This document shows, one piece after another, positions 11,228 through 24,100 of a stretch of DNA of 64,000 nt (position 1 is its first letter; each line of letters opens with the position of its first letter). Below the pieces are notes generated by a model. The model worked only from the letters and a program-made list of their open reading frames with translations, was not told the origin of the DNA and searched no databases. The position numbers and the translations under genes were made by a program. Source of the DNA: Pyrus communis (lineage: Eukaryota > Streptophyta > Magnoliopsida > Rosales > Rosaceae); assembly GCF_963583255.1 (NCBI RefSeq), contig NC_084816.1:17533100-17597099 (forward strand). Reading direction: 5' to 3'.

Positions 11228-12612
11228 AAACAAAAAGGGTAAAGTACAAAAAACTACCTAACTATTGGTGTCACGACACTTTCATACCTCATCTTTCTAA
11301 AATGACAATGTCATACCTCATCTTATGAATTTGTATCAATGTCATACCTCCGTCAGTTTTTCTGTTAAGTACTAACGTGGCTAGATGCGGGGACCACTCA
11401 CTAATCCATATGGATTAAAATATAATTAAATATATATTTTAATAATTAAAATTAAAAAAATTTATATTAAATCTTTCTCTCCTCTCTCTCCCCTATCTTT
11501 CTCGCCTCTCTCTCTTCTCTCCATCCCCAAAACCCCTTCCCACCTGACCCCCCCTGACCCCTTCCCACCCGTCCCCCCCAACCTTCCTCCACCACCCTCT
11601 CTCTCTCTTGCCTTTCTCTTCTCTCTTTCTTACACCCACCTACAGCCTTCAAACTTTTCCCATCCGTCGCCCCCCCAACCTTCCTCCCCCTTACCCTTTC
11701 TTCCCCTCGTTCCCCGTCGTCCCCAAACTCAAAACCAGAACAACCCAACATAGATCCCACCCCGCTCCAAACTTAAAACTAGAACCACCCAACCTAGATC
11801 CCACCCTGCTCCCGTCTTTCCCGAATGGTTTGGACCACACCCAGATCCGACAATCTGTCAACCCAGTGTACAACGTCCCGTCGTTCGACATTGCCAACGC
11901 ATTCACGGTGTCCTTATGCGCCTTAACAGACTCGACGCAGCGGAGATATGAGTCCGGCCAAATCTTTAGGCTCGACGCAACGAAGATCCAGAGGCATCTC
12001 TCGTGGCTCGATGTGGCGTAGAAGAGGTTATGGTTGACGGCAAGGTAAGTGATTGAGAGGGAGAGGCGGTGGAGCGGGAGAGTGGCGAAACAGAGGTGGG
12101 AGAATGAGAGGTCAAAGCGCTCTAGATGAGAGAGTTTTTGGAAGGAGAGGTTGCGCAGAGAAGATAGGAGCGGGGGGAAGAAAGAGTGAGGGGGAAGAAG
12201 GTTGGGGGGGATGCGTGGGAAAGGTGGGAAGGTTTTGGGGATGCAGGTGGGTGTCCAGAAAGAGAGAAGAGAGGCGAGAGAAAGAGGAGAGAGAGGCGAG
12301 AGAAAGAGGAGAGAGAGGAGAGAGAGGGTGGATCCACAATTTTATATATAAATTTTTATTTTTTATTTTTTATTTTTTAATTATTAAAAAAATATATTTA
12401 ATTATATTTTAATCCAGTTGGATTAGTGAGTGGCCCCAATATCTAGCCACATCAACACTTAACAGAAAAATTAACAGAAAAACTGACAGATGTATGACAT
12501 TGGCACAAATTCGTAAGATAAGATATGACATTGTCATTTTAAAAAGACGAGATATGAAAATGTCGTGATACCAATAATTGAGGTAATTTTTTGTACTTTA
12601 CCCAAACACAAA
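11228..12612. mobile_element. Mutator-like element with gene capture (Pack-MULE)
   Basis: The element spans 11237-12603. Its inverted repeats are about 240 bp long: GGGTAAAGTACAAAAAACTA at the left, the complement GTACTTTACCC at the right. Homology extends through the ATAC...TGACATTGTCAT motifs and an AT-rich inner part, and stops near 11475 and 12325. The flanks AAACAAAAA (11228-11236) and AAACACAAA (12604-12612) form a 9-bp TSD with one mismatch, as expected for Mutator. The core holds a fragment of a WD40 gene and no transposase, which defines a Pack-MULE. Confidence 0.8.
11827..12060 (-). pseudogene. Captured fragment of a JINGUBANG-like WD40 gene
   Basis: Read on the minus strand from about 12060: ITYLAVNHNLFYATSSHE, then SLKIWPDSYLRCVESVKA, HKDTVNALAMSNDGTLYT, and DCRIWVWSKPFGKD. 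This matches the repeat pattern of plant JINGUBANG-type WD40 proteins (LxVxxNLLYAASSHE; KIWRxSDxRCLESxxAH; DGTVYTGSADxxIRVW), with a large internal deletion between the first and later blades. Downstream (11827 to 11480) the reading dissolves into C/G-rich low-complexity DNA. No start or full propeller is present, so it is a captured non-functional fragment unless it makes antisense or small RNA to the parent. Confidence 0.7.
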
Positions 12613-13044
12613 CAAAAAACTTGGGAGCATGGCCATATCGGAGGGTTCACAAAGCCCATTTAAAAATGGACTACTTTTTAGCCCGAGTTATATTTGGGCT
12701 CAAACCTCCGAGTTCTTTTTTCTTTTTTTTTGGGTCTCAAGGTCCGTGTTCGTTTTCCTCCAAATGATAGCGTTCCCAATTCATCAAAATCGACTTTAAG
12801 ATCCCAATATTTTCTATCCGTTGATTTATTTTTCCACATTTTCTCGGCAACCAAACAGCCCCGTAGGTTTCCATTTTCTTTTTTCAAGCTGAATCATTGG
12901 CCTTTATTTTTTTCCTGTTTATCTAAATTAACCTTTACAATTATTAAACCCTAAATCACGTTCGAATTCCTTGTTGTTTCAATCTTGTATTGCAGAAATT
13001 GAACTTTTGTGGTTGTGGGGATCAAGATCGAAGAGAAATCCAAC
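12613..13044 (+). promoter_or_regulatory. Promoter/5' UTR region of the V-ATPase subunit e gene
   Basis: Contains two TGGGCT/AGCCCA-type motifs (12653-12715), which in plants resemble site II elements of housekeeping promoters. A candidate 3' splice site (TTGTATTGCAG, near 12994) precedes the ATG and would suggest a 5' UTR intron. Both are inferences. Confidence 0.35.
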
Positions 13045-14815
13045 ATGGGGTTCTTAGTTACGACCCTAATTTTCATTGTGATTGGGATTATTGCGTCCTT
13101 ATGTACCAGAATTTGCTGCAACAGAGGACCCTCTGCTAATTTGTAAGTTTCCTCATCATCCAATTTCACCTTTTTGCTCTCTATATCCCTTAAAATGTTG
13201 GGTCTTTTTTTTTCTTTGTTTACCAAAATGTATCTAGCCACTGAATTTATTAGGTATATGATCACACAGATCCTAAGGAATGTTTTGTATTTGGTATTTG
13301 GGAGCTAAGCAATTTTTACTCATGTAAATTTGCTTACAAGTACTATTCTACAAGTTAATTGGTTATGTCACTGCTCATTCATTTTGACATCTGATGTTGG
13401 AGAGCTATGCACATCTCGTAATGCAAAGATCCAAGCTTTTCGATGCTGGCGAACTTGTATGAAAACTGGTTAAATTTGTTTAGTTGGTTTTTTGCTAATT
13501 TTTGAGTATCATTGGGTAGTCTAGTCTCAATGGTTTATATGTGTTTACTAAGACTTTCAGTCATGGAAGTAACCGGTTCGTGTGTAAATGTGACGCAGAA
13601 ACTGTATTCCACCTGGGATCATCTTTAGAGTTAAGCTACTGACGTGTGGGCCTTCACGACCCCTGGCCTCGGATTGTTAGTTCTTTGTTATCCAATGTTG
13701 TTTAAAATGATAGCATTTATAAGGATAAGGAGTCTTTACTATTTCTTTGCGAAAAGAATTGCTTAATATTTGTCTTTCACAGTTTAATTGAGTCTTTATG
13801 TTTTGCCTGCTTACGAATATGATGCCGTCATTTAAAATAAAGAGTGGTTTGAGAAAATTCCTTGCGGTTTCTGTTGATATAAAATCATGCTTGTTTGTGC
13901 AAAATACTGAATGCTATATTCTTACGCAGGTTCCATCTAACATTGGTTATTACAGCAACGATCTGTTGTTGGATGATGTAAGTTCTTCTGTAACATATTA
14001 TCGTATATATATATTTCTTCATCATCAGTAGCAAGGTTTTTGATAATTCAGTAGTTAGTGAGACGTAAGATTTTTGGTCCAGACTCTAGATCCAGAACAA
14101 CCAGTTATGCTCGACGAGAGAGTTATTTCCATTTGGTCGTCAACATAAATTCTGCACTAAGTCGTCTGGATTGGGGGGAAAATGAGAATATTGTTGTGTA
14201 GCTCATTGATTGGATGCCTCAGACAGAAAATCCTCCTTAGAGGGGCTTTAGAACTTAGCCTGTATGTTCATTCACTCATTGCAACAGCCAATCCACCCAC
14301 ACTAGTGACAACGTGTCCCATCATGGTAGTGTACTTGTGCTGCCTATCATCTTTCCAATTGAAATGAACAAAAAAACCCCTCCTTTATTCCTTGGTTAGG
14401 TTGGCTGCAAAATGGTGACGGTAATGTGGTGCAGTGATAGCGTAGGAAGAGTTTGTGATCGACTCATTGTGCATGATAAGTTAATGCCTATTTGAGTCAA
14501 CCTTCTTGTACTCCTGCCTTGCTATAAAGATATAAAGACTAGATGAATTGGTGCCCATTGAGTTTACGTTTTCTAAACTTTGATATGATTTCTGTGTGTA
14601 ATTCTCATGGGATGAAGTTTCCTCGATGATATCAATCAAATTTTCCTTTTGGCTTACTGTGTAGCTCGAGAGATTGCATTCGGTTATTTAATTTTCTACC
14701 CTTTCACTCAACCTGACATCATATATTTGTAATCTTTGGCATTGTTAGGTGGGCAATTGTATATCTTGCACAAATGAAACCACTCATAGTCCCTATTCTA
14801 AATGAAGGAGAGTGA
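13045..14815 (+). CDS. VHA-e1: V-type proton ATPase subunit e (VHA-e)
   Basis: Small hydrophobic subunit of the membrane (Vo) sector of the vacuolar/endomembrane H+-ATPase, implicated in assembly and stability of the pump. Three exons, 13045-13142, 13930-13977 and 14749-14815, join with GT-AG introns into a 70-residue protein, the normal length. It begins [20 protein letters not shown], has the conserved [11 protein letters not shown] motif, a second membrane span ([17 protein letters not shown]) and the end [13 protein letters not shown]. Residues 3-20 and 35-57 are the two predicted transmembrane helices. The ATG choice follows the invariant MGF start of the family. The exons are too short for simple ORF finding. 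I am confident of the family; which paralogue (e1 or e2) is less sure. Confidence 0.93.
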
Positions 14816-15958
14816 AGTTGCTGTTCGAAAAGCATATATCGCCTCATTTGGTTACTTCGCACTTGGATGATGGATTGTCTCCAGAGAACATCAAGTTTTA
14901 GTCGAATTGATTGTTTTTAGTCTCTTCTGGTGTTGGATTTGTATGTAAATGTTGGAGTGTAAACGTCGAATTCGTTTGGCATTGTTGCTCTACATTACGT
15001 CATGTTAAATGTTATATGTACCCTCATTCATTTTTCAATGTCAAGATATTCAAAAACGGATAAATGCGAAGTAAATGGAACAAGTTTGAGCAAGTTTTTT
15101 TAATGTGGTTTAAATTCGTTTTGGTTGTTTTATTAGCATTTCAAATATTGTTGAATACACCTCGTATATTTAAAACACCCCACATTTATTTTTTAAACTA
15201 AAAAATATGTTAATACACCTCTCTTACTAATCAAAACTACCCGCACACCCCACACCAAAATCTACCTCAAGTCTTCATCTTATCCAAAAAATAAATTTAA
15301 ACCCAGGTACGCAAACAGTGCGCATGGTTCTACTGCTTCAAGGTTTTTGTCAATTTAGGGGAATTAGGCTTTAGATGTGAATTTGATTTTAAACTCAGAA
15401 ATGGCTACTTTGCTAGCTTTTCTGAAATAAAAAATCATGAAAGGGCTAGTTCATTGTGCTATTGCTGTGTCCATGCAGATTCTCTGTTCTGCAAAATTGC
15501 ACCACAAACCATCCTAAAAAAATAAACGGCAAACATGCTTGAAAAATTTTTAGCAAAAGAAAAAAAATAATACTACACTATCTCAAAGAAGATATGAATA
15601 TTTCAGAGTACTTTATCTCTTATGTTGCAGAATCCTTAACATTATATATATATATAAAAGCCATAATCACAAGACATTGTGAGTGCAAGTGCATATAAAA
15701 TTATATATAATTTACGGGAGGTTAGGATCGTTTTAAATGATTTGAGGCGTAGTAAGAAAATAATTGTTTTTCTTTACTTTTTAAGATTTAAATAGCCATT
15801 TTATATAAGTTATCTAACAATAAATATACTTGTTCAACAAATAGTGGGATATTAATAAAAAAAACCTTTCTAATTTTGTAAAACCCTAAAAACCCCAACC
15901 TCCATTTGTGTAAATCTGTGAGACGGTGAGACACTGAGAAGCAAACGGAAAAACGACG
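14816..15958. other. Intergenic region: VHA-e 3' flank and FtsZ1 promoter
   Basis: No gene seen. The first part is likely the VHA-e 3' UTR. The region 15120-15720 is AT-rich with short TA runs (15645-15656). No TATA position could be fixed with confidence for FtsZ1. Confidence 0.4.
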
Positions 15959-16225
15959 ATGGCTGCATGGACAAGCCCGAACGACCTAATCTCGACGACG
16001 TCGTCCTCAATTGCCGCAGCATTTCACCACCACAAGGCACTGCCTTCCCTCGGAACATGCATTCCTCTGAGCGGCAAGAGAAGTAGCCCACGGAAGCGTT
16101 CCCGTTTTGGGGTCGTCAGCTGTTCCTTTGTGCCCACGGAATCGGCCAAGATTAAGGTCGTTGGGGTCGGCGGAGGTGGCAACAATGCCGTTAATCGCAT
16201 GATTGGCAGCGGTTTACATGTGGGT

Positions 16226-16256
<31 letters not shown>

Positions 16257-18931
16257 GTCTCTGAGACTGTAATTGGGTTTTTTATTTGAATCCCAGTTGT
16301 AAATCTGCATAAATATGTTCATTAACATGTATATTTATTCTTGGGTCTTTTTTGCAATGTGTTATAATTGTGTTTACTTTACAAAGCCAATTGTGATTTT
16401 AGTTGCCAATTGTGATTTTACTGAGTAGACCAACTTTAGTAAGCCGGTGAAAATTGGCGATTTACACTTACAAAAGGAATTTTTCTGAATGTATTACTAG
16501 CAATGCTTTGACAATTACTTGCAATTAATTGGTTACTGAAAGTGTGCTACTTCTGTTGACATTAGGGTGTTGATTTCTACGCCATAAACACGGATGCTCA
16601 GGCACTCTTGCAGTCTGCTGCTGAGTACCCGCTTCAAATTGGGGAGCTTTTGACTCGTGGACTAGGTCAGGCACCCTCTTTTCGATCTGGGAAAATCTCC
16701 GTAGTTTTGTGGTCTGTGTACATCTATATCGGTGCATGATGTATGTATTTATATACTGTAGTGTAGTATCACATTTAGTATTTACACCTATAAATGTTGG
16801 GGTTAATGGTATCACTGATGAGGACTTGTTATATTCTCTATGAGGCCTATGATTTTAATGGATTTGACAGAGATGCAGGTACTGGTGGGAATCCGCTTTT
16901 GGGGGAGCAAGCGGCTGAGGAATCAAAAGAAGCTATTTCAAATGCTCTAAAGGGCTCAGATCTTGTCTTTGTAACAGCTGGGATGGGTGGAGGAACAGGG
17001 TCTGGTGCTGCCCCTATTGTTGCACAGATATCCAAAGAGGCAGGTTATTTGACTGTTGGTGTGGTTACCTACCCCTTCAGCTTTGAAGGGCGTAAAAGAT
17101 CTTTGCAGGCAGGTGTCAATTTGGTCCTCATTTATATCTTGAATTTTTGTAGCTGCATAAATGGATCTCTGTCAATAATTGTTTTGTGCACTTTTCCTGA
17201 ATTAATATAAAAACAAATGCTTCCTTCCCAAGTATGCTTAAGACAATTGAATGATACCATGAGCTTATTAGTTACTACTTACCGTTCACATCTTGTTAGT
17301 TAACTGTTATGTGGTTTGGAATGTTGTCTTCTGTATTACTGCTTTATGAGACTGCATTTTACATTGGCTGCAGTCATTTATTTAGGACATAGCATATGAA
17401 AAAAATCGAAAGATCATCATAACATTTTGACCAATTTAAAATTAACCGAAATTGAAGTGACCCTAGTACTTCTGTTGCTGGTGGTGAGCCCTAGGTCCAA
17501 CAAAATAATTTCCAAGTTCCCCAGCTTTGAACCATAATTGAAAATTTATTAGTCTACATAATCAAAAGTAAAACTAGAATTTATTCGGTTATCATTGAGT
17601 TTTCTTCTGAGCAGTATGTGGACTGGGAGTAATCTTACATGCATTCATTGGCTTCTTCCAGGCATTCGAGGCCATTGAAAAGTTGCAGAAAAATGTTGAC
17701 ACTCTAATAGTGATACCGAACGATCGCCTCCTTGATATTGCTGATGAGCAGACACCCCTTCAAGATGCTTTCCTTCTTGCTGATGATGTTTTACGTCAGG
17801 GAGTGCAAGGAATTTCTGACATAATTACAGTAAGTACTATCTTGAGATGCTGAAATAAGAGTTCAAATATTGAGAACTATTTTGATTTATAGCCTTGCAC
17901 TATTGTAAATTAGGTTATCATTGGTGAAGTACATGATAATTTGCGAATACAGAAAGACCAAGATGCTGAAACTAATCCGTTTCTCAGAATAATCTGATTC
18001 TCTTTCTACTGAATCAAATTATAGTACTGCAATATTTTTTCTGATAATCTCAGGCAAATTAAAGTGCTGTTTCCTTTATATGTAGATACCCGGACTGGTA
18101 AATGTGGATTTTGCAGATGTAAAGGCAGTCATGAAAAACTCAGGAACTGCAATGCTCGGAGTAGGTGTTTCCTCGAGCAAAAACCGTGCAGAAGAAGCAG
18201 CTGAACAGGCGACTTTGGCTCCTCTGATTGGATCTTCAATTCAATCAGCTACTGGCGTTGTGTATAATATCACAGGTGGAAAGGACATAACCCTGCAGGA
18301 AGTCAACAGAGTGTCTCAGGTAACATTACGGGGTTTTATGCTTTAATCTTGAACGAAGAAAGGGACCCTGAAAATTTTCTGCTTCCATATTAATCTAATG
18401 AGAGCATCGACTATATTGAAAAGTGGTCTCTTCAGTTGTATGGAACGAGGGAAAAAGTAACCTTAGTGAACTTGAACCAGCTCCTCAGGATTTAATTCAT
18501 CCATTCACCATAGTGGGAATCAATTCTCCTACCTCTACATTTTCATTTTCGAAGATGAGGGGGAAGTCGTAAATTATTGCTTGTGGTTGGTGCTGGTAGC
18601 CCTTTTTTCTTTGCTCCTTTCCTTGGCCTAATGAAGTCTGCAAACTATTGTAAATTTTCAGGTCGTGACGAGTTTGGCAGATCCTTCTGCTAACATAATA
18701 TTTGGGGCTGTTGTGGATGATCGCTACAACGGAGAGCTTCATGTGACTATTATTGCAACAGGCTTTTCGCAGTCATTTCAGAAGACGCTACTAACAGACC
18801 CCAAGGCAGCAAAGCTGCTTGACAAGGTTGCAGGGGGTCAAGAAAGCAGAGGGATTCCCCTTCCCCTAAAGTCCTCAACCTCGCCCTCCACCATTTCATC
18901 AAAACCGTCTCCGAGAAAGCTTTTCTTTTAG
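15959..18931 (+). CDS. FTSZ1: Plastid division protein FtsZ1 (tubulin-like GTPase)
   Basis: Nuclear-encoded chloroplast FtsZ that polymerises into the stromal Z-ring. Exons: 15959-16219, 16566-16665, 16879-17108, 17662-17829, 18086-18319, 18662-18931, giving 420 residues (family 420-435). Residues 1-~58 are Ser/Arg/Lys-rich, a plastid transit peptide. The GTPase core starts at [18 protein letters not shown] (65-81). The tubulin signature GGGTGSG is at 157-163. The T7 synergy loop NVDFADV is at 259-265, carrying the catalytic acidic residues. The C-terminus SPRKLFF lacks the ARC6-binding tail of FtsZ2, which marks it as FtsZ1. Intron 3 keeps frame only with a GC donor (CAG|GCAGGT); the nearby GT would cause a frameshift and stop. 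The other introns are GT-AG. Confidence 0.96.
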
Positions 18932-21162
18932 TTCAGGTTGTATTTTTCTGAGTCTCTTGTGCATTTTTCCATGTAATGATACTGAAGCTCCAATCTATGA
19001 GATTTCATGTCACTATTTTCAGTCAAATCCTTTTATCTATTTCACCTCCCACCTTTTACTTTCACTGCGTTTTGTAACAAAATTTCAAGAAACACGAACT
19101 CGAGATGGCTATATCAGTGGTCTCTCAAATATACGTAAACACATCACACGTTTCAATCGTTTTTTTCTCATGAAAATGTGAAGAAAAGTTATCGGGGATA
19201 TTTTATATTTGTAAACAAAAATAAAAAGATTGAAGCTTGAGTTTTGATCCCAATGTGGATTTCTGTGCAGATGCATACCACCGGTTTTTGTATTTTATTT
19301 ATTTATTTAATACAAGCGATATCCAGGAAGGGAGATTTGAACTCACGTTTCAGGTGCAAAGGTAAGCGGCTCAAAATCATTGATTTTGAGCCACAAATCT
19401 TGTGTGGATTATCAAACCATCCAGAAAACAGAACTGATTTTGAGCCACAAATCTTGTGTGGATTATCAAACCATCCAGAAAACAGAACATTTTTGCGTAA
19501 AAAGCCAGCCAGAGTGTTGATATAAACCATATTAAAGCCACCATTGAAGAGCATATCAGCTAAATTCATGTCTACAAAAATAATTTTGCGAATCTTGTGT
19601 CGGAGGATTGTGATTCTCTATAGATATAACTCTTGACGAACGAATGACATAAGACTGGAAAGAAAGAACAAAAAAAACAAACTTAAGATTGGAAAATTGC
19701 TTGCATATGTAAACTTGCCGTTTTATTGATATACAAAAGATTACAAAGGAAAATACTTACAACAAGTGTTTACAAAAGATGGAAATGATGCTAAGAAACT
19801 TGGGATGTTTGCTCTGTATGCTTCTTCACATGCAGGTTGAGGTGTTGTGGTGGTATCAAATGAAGGAGAGAAGGCTTACTTGTATACACAAAATTAAATT
19901 GGCCTGCTAAGCTACAAATTACTTTTCAAAAAGTATACAATTATTTACAACTATTTCTGAAAGTAACTATCGATGTCATTGTTTTTTAATTTCGCTGTTT
20001 TTGAAGCTTTCTGCCAACAGTGAAATTTCTTTATTCTGGTGCATTCTGCTTTGTTATGGACCACACTCGCTGCATGTTAACTTTTGTTTGTCTTCTTGGA
20101 CCACTTTCTTTAGTGCGGGGAAGATTTTAACTTTATGTTTTTGTCTGGTGATTTGATGGTCCTGATGGGTATTTTGAGTATCGTATAAAACTTTCATGTT
20201 GTGATGATTAAAAGTGTATAATTTTGGGTGTTTTGATTAGTTTTCCCTAATTGGAAGGTTGGTGTAAAATCCACTCTCTAGGTCTAATTGGAAATTGGAA
20301 TTCAGGGACAAACACATAACTGCATCTCCAATTCCATATAAAGTCATAAACGAACAAGCAACAACAAGGATAACGTTCCAAGCCAAACCAAACATACTTG
20401 TATGGGAGCAACGCAAACTTTGGCTTCACCAAATTGTCAAAAAGTATTGAAAACATGACGATGACTCTCGACAGCAGCGTTAGAAATCGTACAGAAATGA
20501 CTCGCACGGACATATTCCTCTGACCCTCACTTCATTTGTTAAACGTTTCTGTTGAGAGCAAAGCAACACGAAGTTTTAAGTAAAACTTGGCTTACGCGTT
20601 ATGATTACGTTGGATGAGTGATTTTGGTTAGGGGAAGTAATTTTCGCACACCTCTATTTATGTATGACCCTCGATTCTTCTTTGCTTGCTTTGGTTAGTA
20701 GATAATACACGAATTCAAAGTATATGAAGGTGTTTTCAGCAAAAGGCGTTTTCAATAACCACCATTAAATTATTAAGTAGAATTCCAGGAAATAAGGGGG
20801 GAAGGGAGCAAGACAGAAGGAACGTTAAAAACACCACCATCCAAGAGCACATAACCTTCATGCTAAAAACAGCAGTTCTATGCTACTTTTTTGTATTTTC
20901 CTTTTATGATTGTGATTCTCTGTGGACACATCTCTACCGTCAATCACGCGCTTCTCGGGTCAGCATCACTTCAAACGAACGGTGCCAAAGTTTCAAGCAA
21001 GTTCTGCAAGTATAATCTGTCTATTACTTAAGGGCCTGAGATTACCCGAAAAACTTCTGTATGCATACAAATGGATAACCTACAGGACTCTTAACTACAA
21101 CACAAGAATCAGAGTTAAAAAAAATGATTCACACATTCTTAATACCAATGACAATAAATTAA
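18932..21162. other. Intergenic region between convergent FtsZ1 and TAF6
   Basis: Both genes end here. Apart from an exact 54-bp tandem duplication (19381-19488) and likely 3' UTRs on both sides, no gene, splice structure or element end is supported. The frame at 20247-20513 on the minus strand has no recognisable domain. Confidence 0.5.
19381..19488. repeat. Exact 54-bp tandem duplication
   Basis: The 54-bp unit beginning TGATTTTGAGCCACAAATCT and ending AACAGAAC occurs twice back to back (19381-19434, 19435-19488) with no difference. Identity implies a recent event. It lies outside genes. Confidence 0.95.
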
Positions 21163-24100
21163 TCACAAGAAGAAAGACAACTCTGGTTTGGGTGTAAAGG
21201 AGAACACGCTTTCCCCAAAATATTCGAACAACGATGCCATTAGATGTCCTGCGTCTGTCTCCTCTTTCCACGCCTGAGCAAGAACTGTTGACCCCTTTAC
21301 CATTTTCCCACTGACCTCCCTTCCTAACATGTGTTCCTTTGGTAACTGGTGGGACATCGATACAGATGTGGAGAATCCACCTGCAGCTCCTTGCATGTCA
21401 ACTTGCATGGAGTTCATTGGCATTGCTCCCACCGCACCATCAGTAGCTAGTTTTTTGAGTGGTGGTTGTTGCATCATGTTGTCTGTGCTTGCTTTGCGTT
21501 TATCTAGATTGAACAGGAGGTTAAGCACAAGGATGATATGGGAAAAAGTACATATTCAACTTAATTGAGGTAAACAAACTTGTCACCATCTTCAAACCAT
21601 GTTCTCTCGAGGCTAAAGCTACCATGTGAAGGGAAGAAACATGTGTTTTGCATAAATTTTTACAGCTCTAAGCAGATTGGTCTTACAAAGAAAATATTTT
21701 TGGTTAGCTGTATTATAGTTGCATACGTTTGACCCATGCAAACGCATATCCCGAGGCCAGTATGCATGTGCACGGAGGGAGAAACTTAAAGAGGCAATTA
21801 AGAAGAATCAAGTATTGAACCAGATTTACAGTATAATTTCACCCTTACCATGTTCCTTGAAAGATTGAAACAACAAACACTATACAGGACAACATTTCTA
21901 ACACCCAAAACCATTCAATAGGCCAGTATAATTCATACCATTCTGAAGTTTCCATTATCACTTTATTTCCTGTCAGTTCTACAACCACACACCGAATTTA
22001 GTGACAAACAGAAGCAAACACTGACAATGACCATCTAAAACTAATGCTATATCAAAAATCCATCACTTGCAACTTACATTACAGAAGCATGGACAACAAT
22101 GATTCTGTCAGAATTATATTAAAAGCCAATATCTGATCTCCACAGTTATAGGCCATGCATCGTTTTTCAACAAACTTGGCACAAAACACATCTATTCCAA
22201 TTCTGCTTGGTATGAGATATCAGCCTCATTAAGTGGGTGGATTTACATACAGTATATCATAGCACATACATGCATCACCTTGTCTCACACTCAACCATCT
22301 TCCAAAGGGAGACAATTACTAGCTACTCTATGGCTCATTATACTATCTTTAGTATCTTTTAATACAGCCACAAATTCCACTGTAGTTGGATTATCATCAT
22401 GATTATTTAGTGGTTATCACGAATACTATGTTTGTCCATATATTTATCAAAGTTAGATTACTACCTGATTTCTCATTTAGCTGTTGTTTTGTAAAGACAA
22501 TCCTCAAATAGGAATACTGTGTTTGTCCATATGCTTATCACATTTAGATGACTACCTGATTCCTTATTTAGCTGTTATTTTGTAAAGACAATCCTCAAGT
22601 AGGTACCTAAGAAGTGAACAGTTTGGATAATAGGATTGCATTGAGTTGGGCCACATGCAATCCTTTCTCTTATGAAAGAAGTTACATCCCTTTCTTAAGT
22701 TTTCCAACATAATGTATATACATGTGTGTATGATTCACATTACCCTGAATACTGAACGCAAATCACACCACTCGCACAGAGCAATATGAATGGATCAATG
22801 TATGTTCAGGGAACATACCATAGCAATTAAAGAAGTTAAGGAAAGCGTACTTGTCATTGTTGTTGCAACCTTTCCATTCCTTTTCCAAACGGCATGAGCT
22901 GGAGGAGACAACAGACTATGGAACAGCTTGAGCCGATCATGCATACATTGGCCAGCAGCATTCTGGAAGTGGCATACCATGTCAAAGTCAATTTGATAGC
23001 AAACCCATGCACATAACAACAAAATTCAGATTGAAATATGAACTAACCAGTAAAGCTCCATAGACACGCCAAGCTTCTTGCCTCTTTAACTCATTCTTTT
23101 GCTTCTCAAGTATCATTTCTGGCTCAAGAAGTTGCATATACGAATCAAGATTTGGAAGTATGAGTAGACGAACCTGTCCAACATTAAGAAGCATCTCAAT
23201 TTTCTCAAAGCCAACACAAAAGATGTTTCTAGTAGGAAAAGTAGAAAAACCAAGGCCATGAAGGCAGCCACAATTAAAACTAAATGCAACTGTGCTTAGA
23301 AAATATTTCCAACACGCAAGAGACTGCAGCCTTATTAGAAAATTCATGTAACATAAAAGTATGCACTAGAGCATACCACAGTGGGACCAAGAGCTGCTAG
23401 CCCTTGAATTGCACCATAATGCTGAGATAATGCTTTTGTTGGATCCAAGAAAGCATGAAGCAGAGTCCTTGTCAAACGTGGTTGAAGATTGTGATAAACA
23501 TGCCCAAATCTGCAAAAACACACTGCTAATAAAATATAGAAATATCTTGACATAAGGCTAGAATTTTAAATAATCCAGTATCCCATTATTTTTAAACAGT
23601 CTGTATGTTGCCAATTTATTCAAAAAGGGTAATTGGTCACAATGTCAGACTAAGTTTTACTAAAATTATAAATCTGGCAGACTGAGTCACCTATGTTAGT
23701 TGGAACATGGTTCTTGATTTATGTAAAAGGAGCCCTGACTATAATATACACTTGCAGTGTACTTAGATCACACAACCATTCAATAATGCCATATACACGT
23801 TCCAGCCTTTGGCTTAGTATGCGTAAATATAATTGTACGTTACAAGAATGACCTTCACACAATATAAACAAGATTTTCCAATGACCAATGCATGAGACAT
23901 GATGAACCAAATCAAATTTAACAATCAACTTTTTCTTCTTTTTGGTACGCATATATTGCACAACATTGCTATACTTGTTGCATGTATCTATGCCTTAAAC
24001 AAAGAAATAGGTTTAACAAAAAATAAATAAAAAAAGTCTTCACCTTTTGCAAATTGAAGACACCAGGTTTGCTGTAAAGTTTCTAAGTTCCCAGTGATTG

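Noticed and set aside
11467..12412. Long Arg/Glu/Gly-rich or Ser/Pro-rich frames on both strands
   Set aside because: Produced by CT/GA-rich low-complexity DNA inside the Mutator-like element; only the minus-strand WD40 text has family similarity.
19244..19569. Frames spanning the 54-bp duplication on both strands
   Set aside because: The unit length is a multiple of three, so it stays open by chance; no start context or homology.
20247..20513. 88-residue minus-strand frame
   Set aside because: Hydrophobic but with no family signature, intron context or promoter; probably chance.
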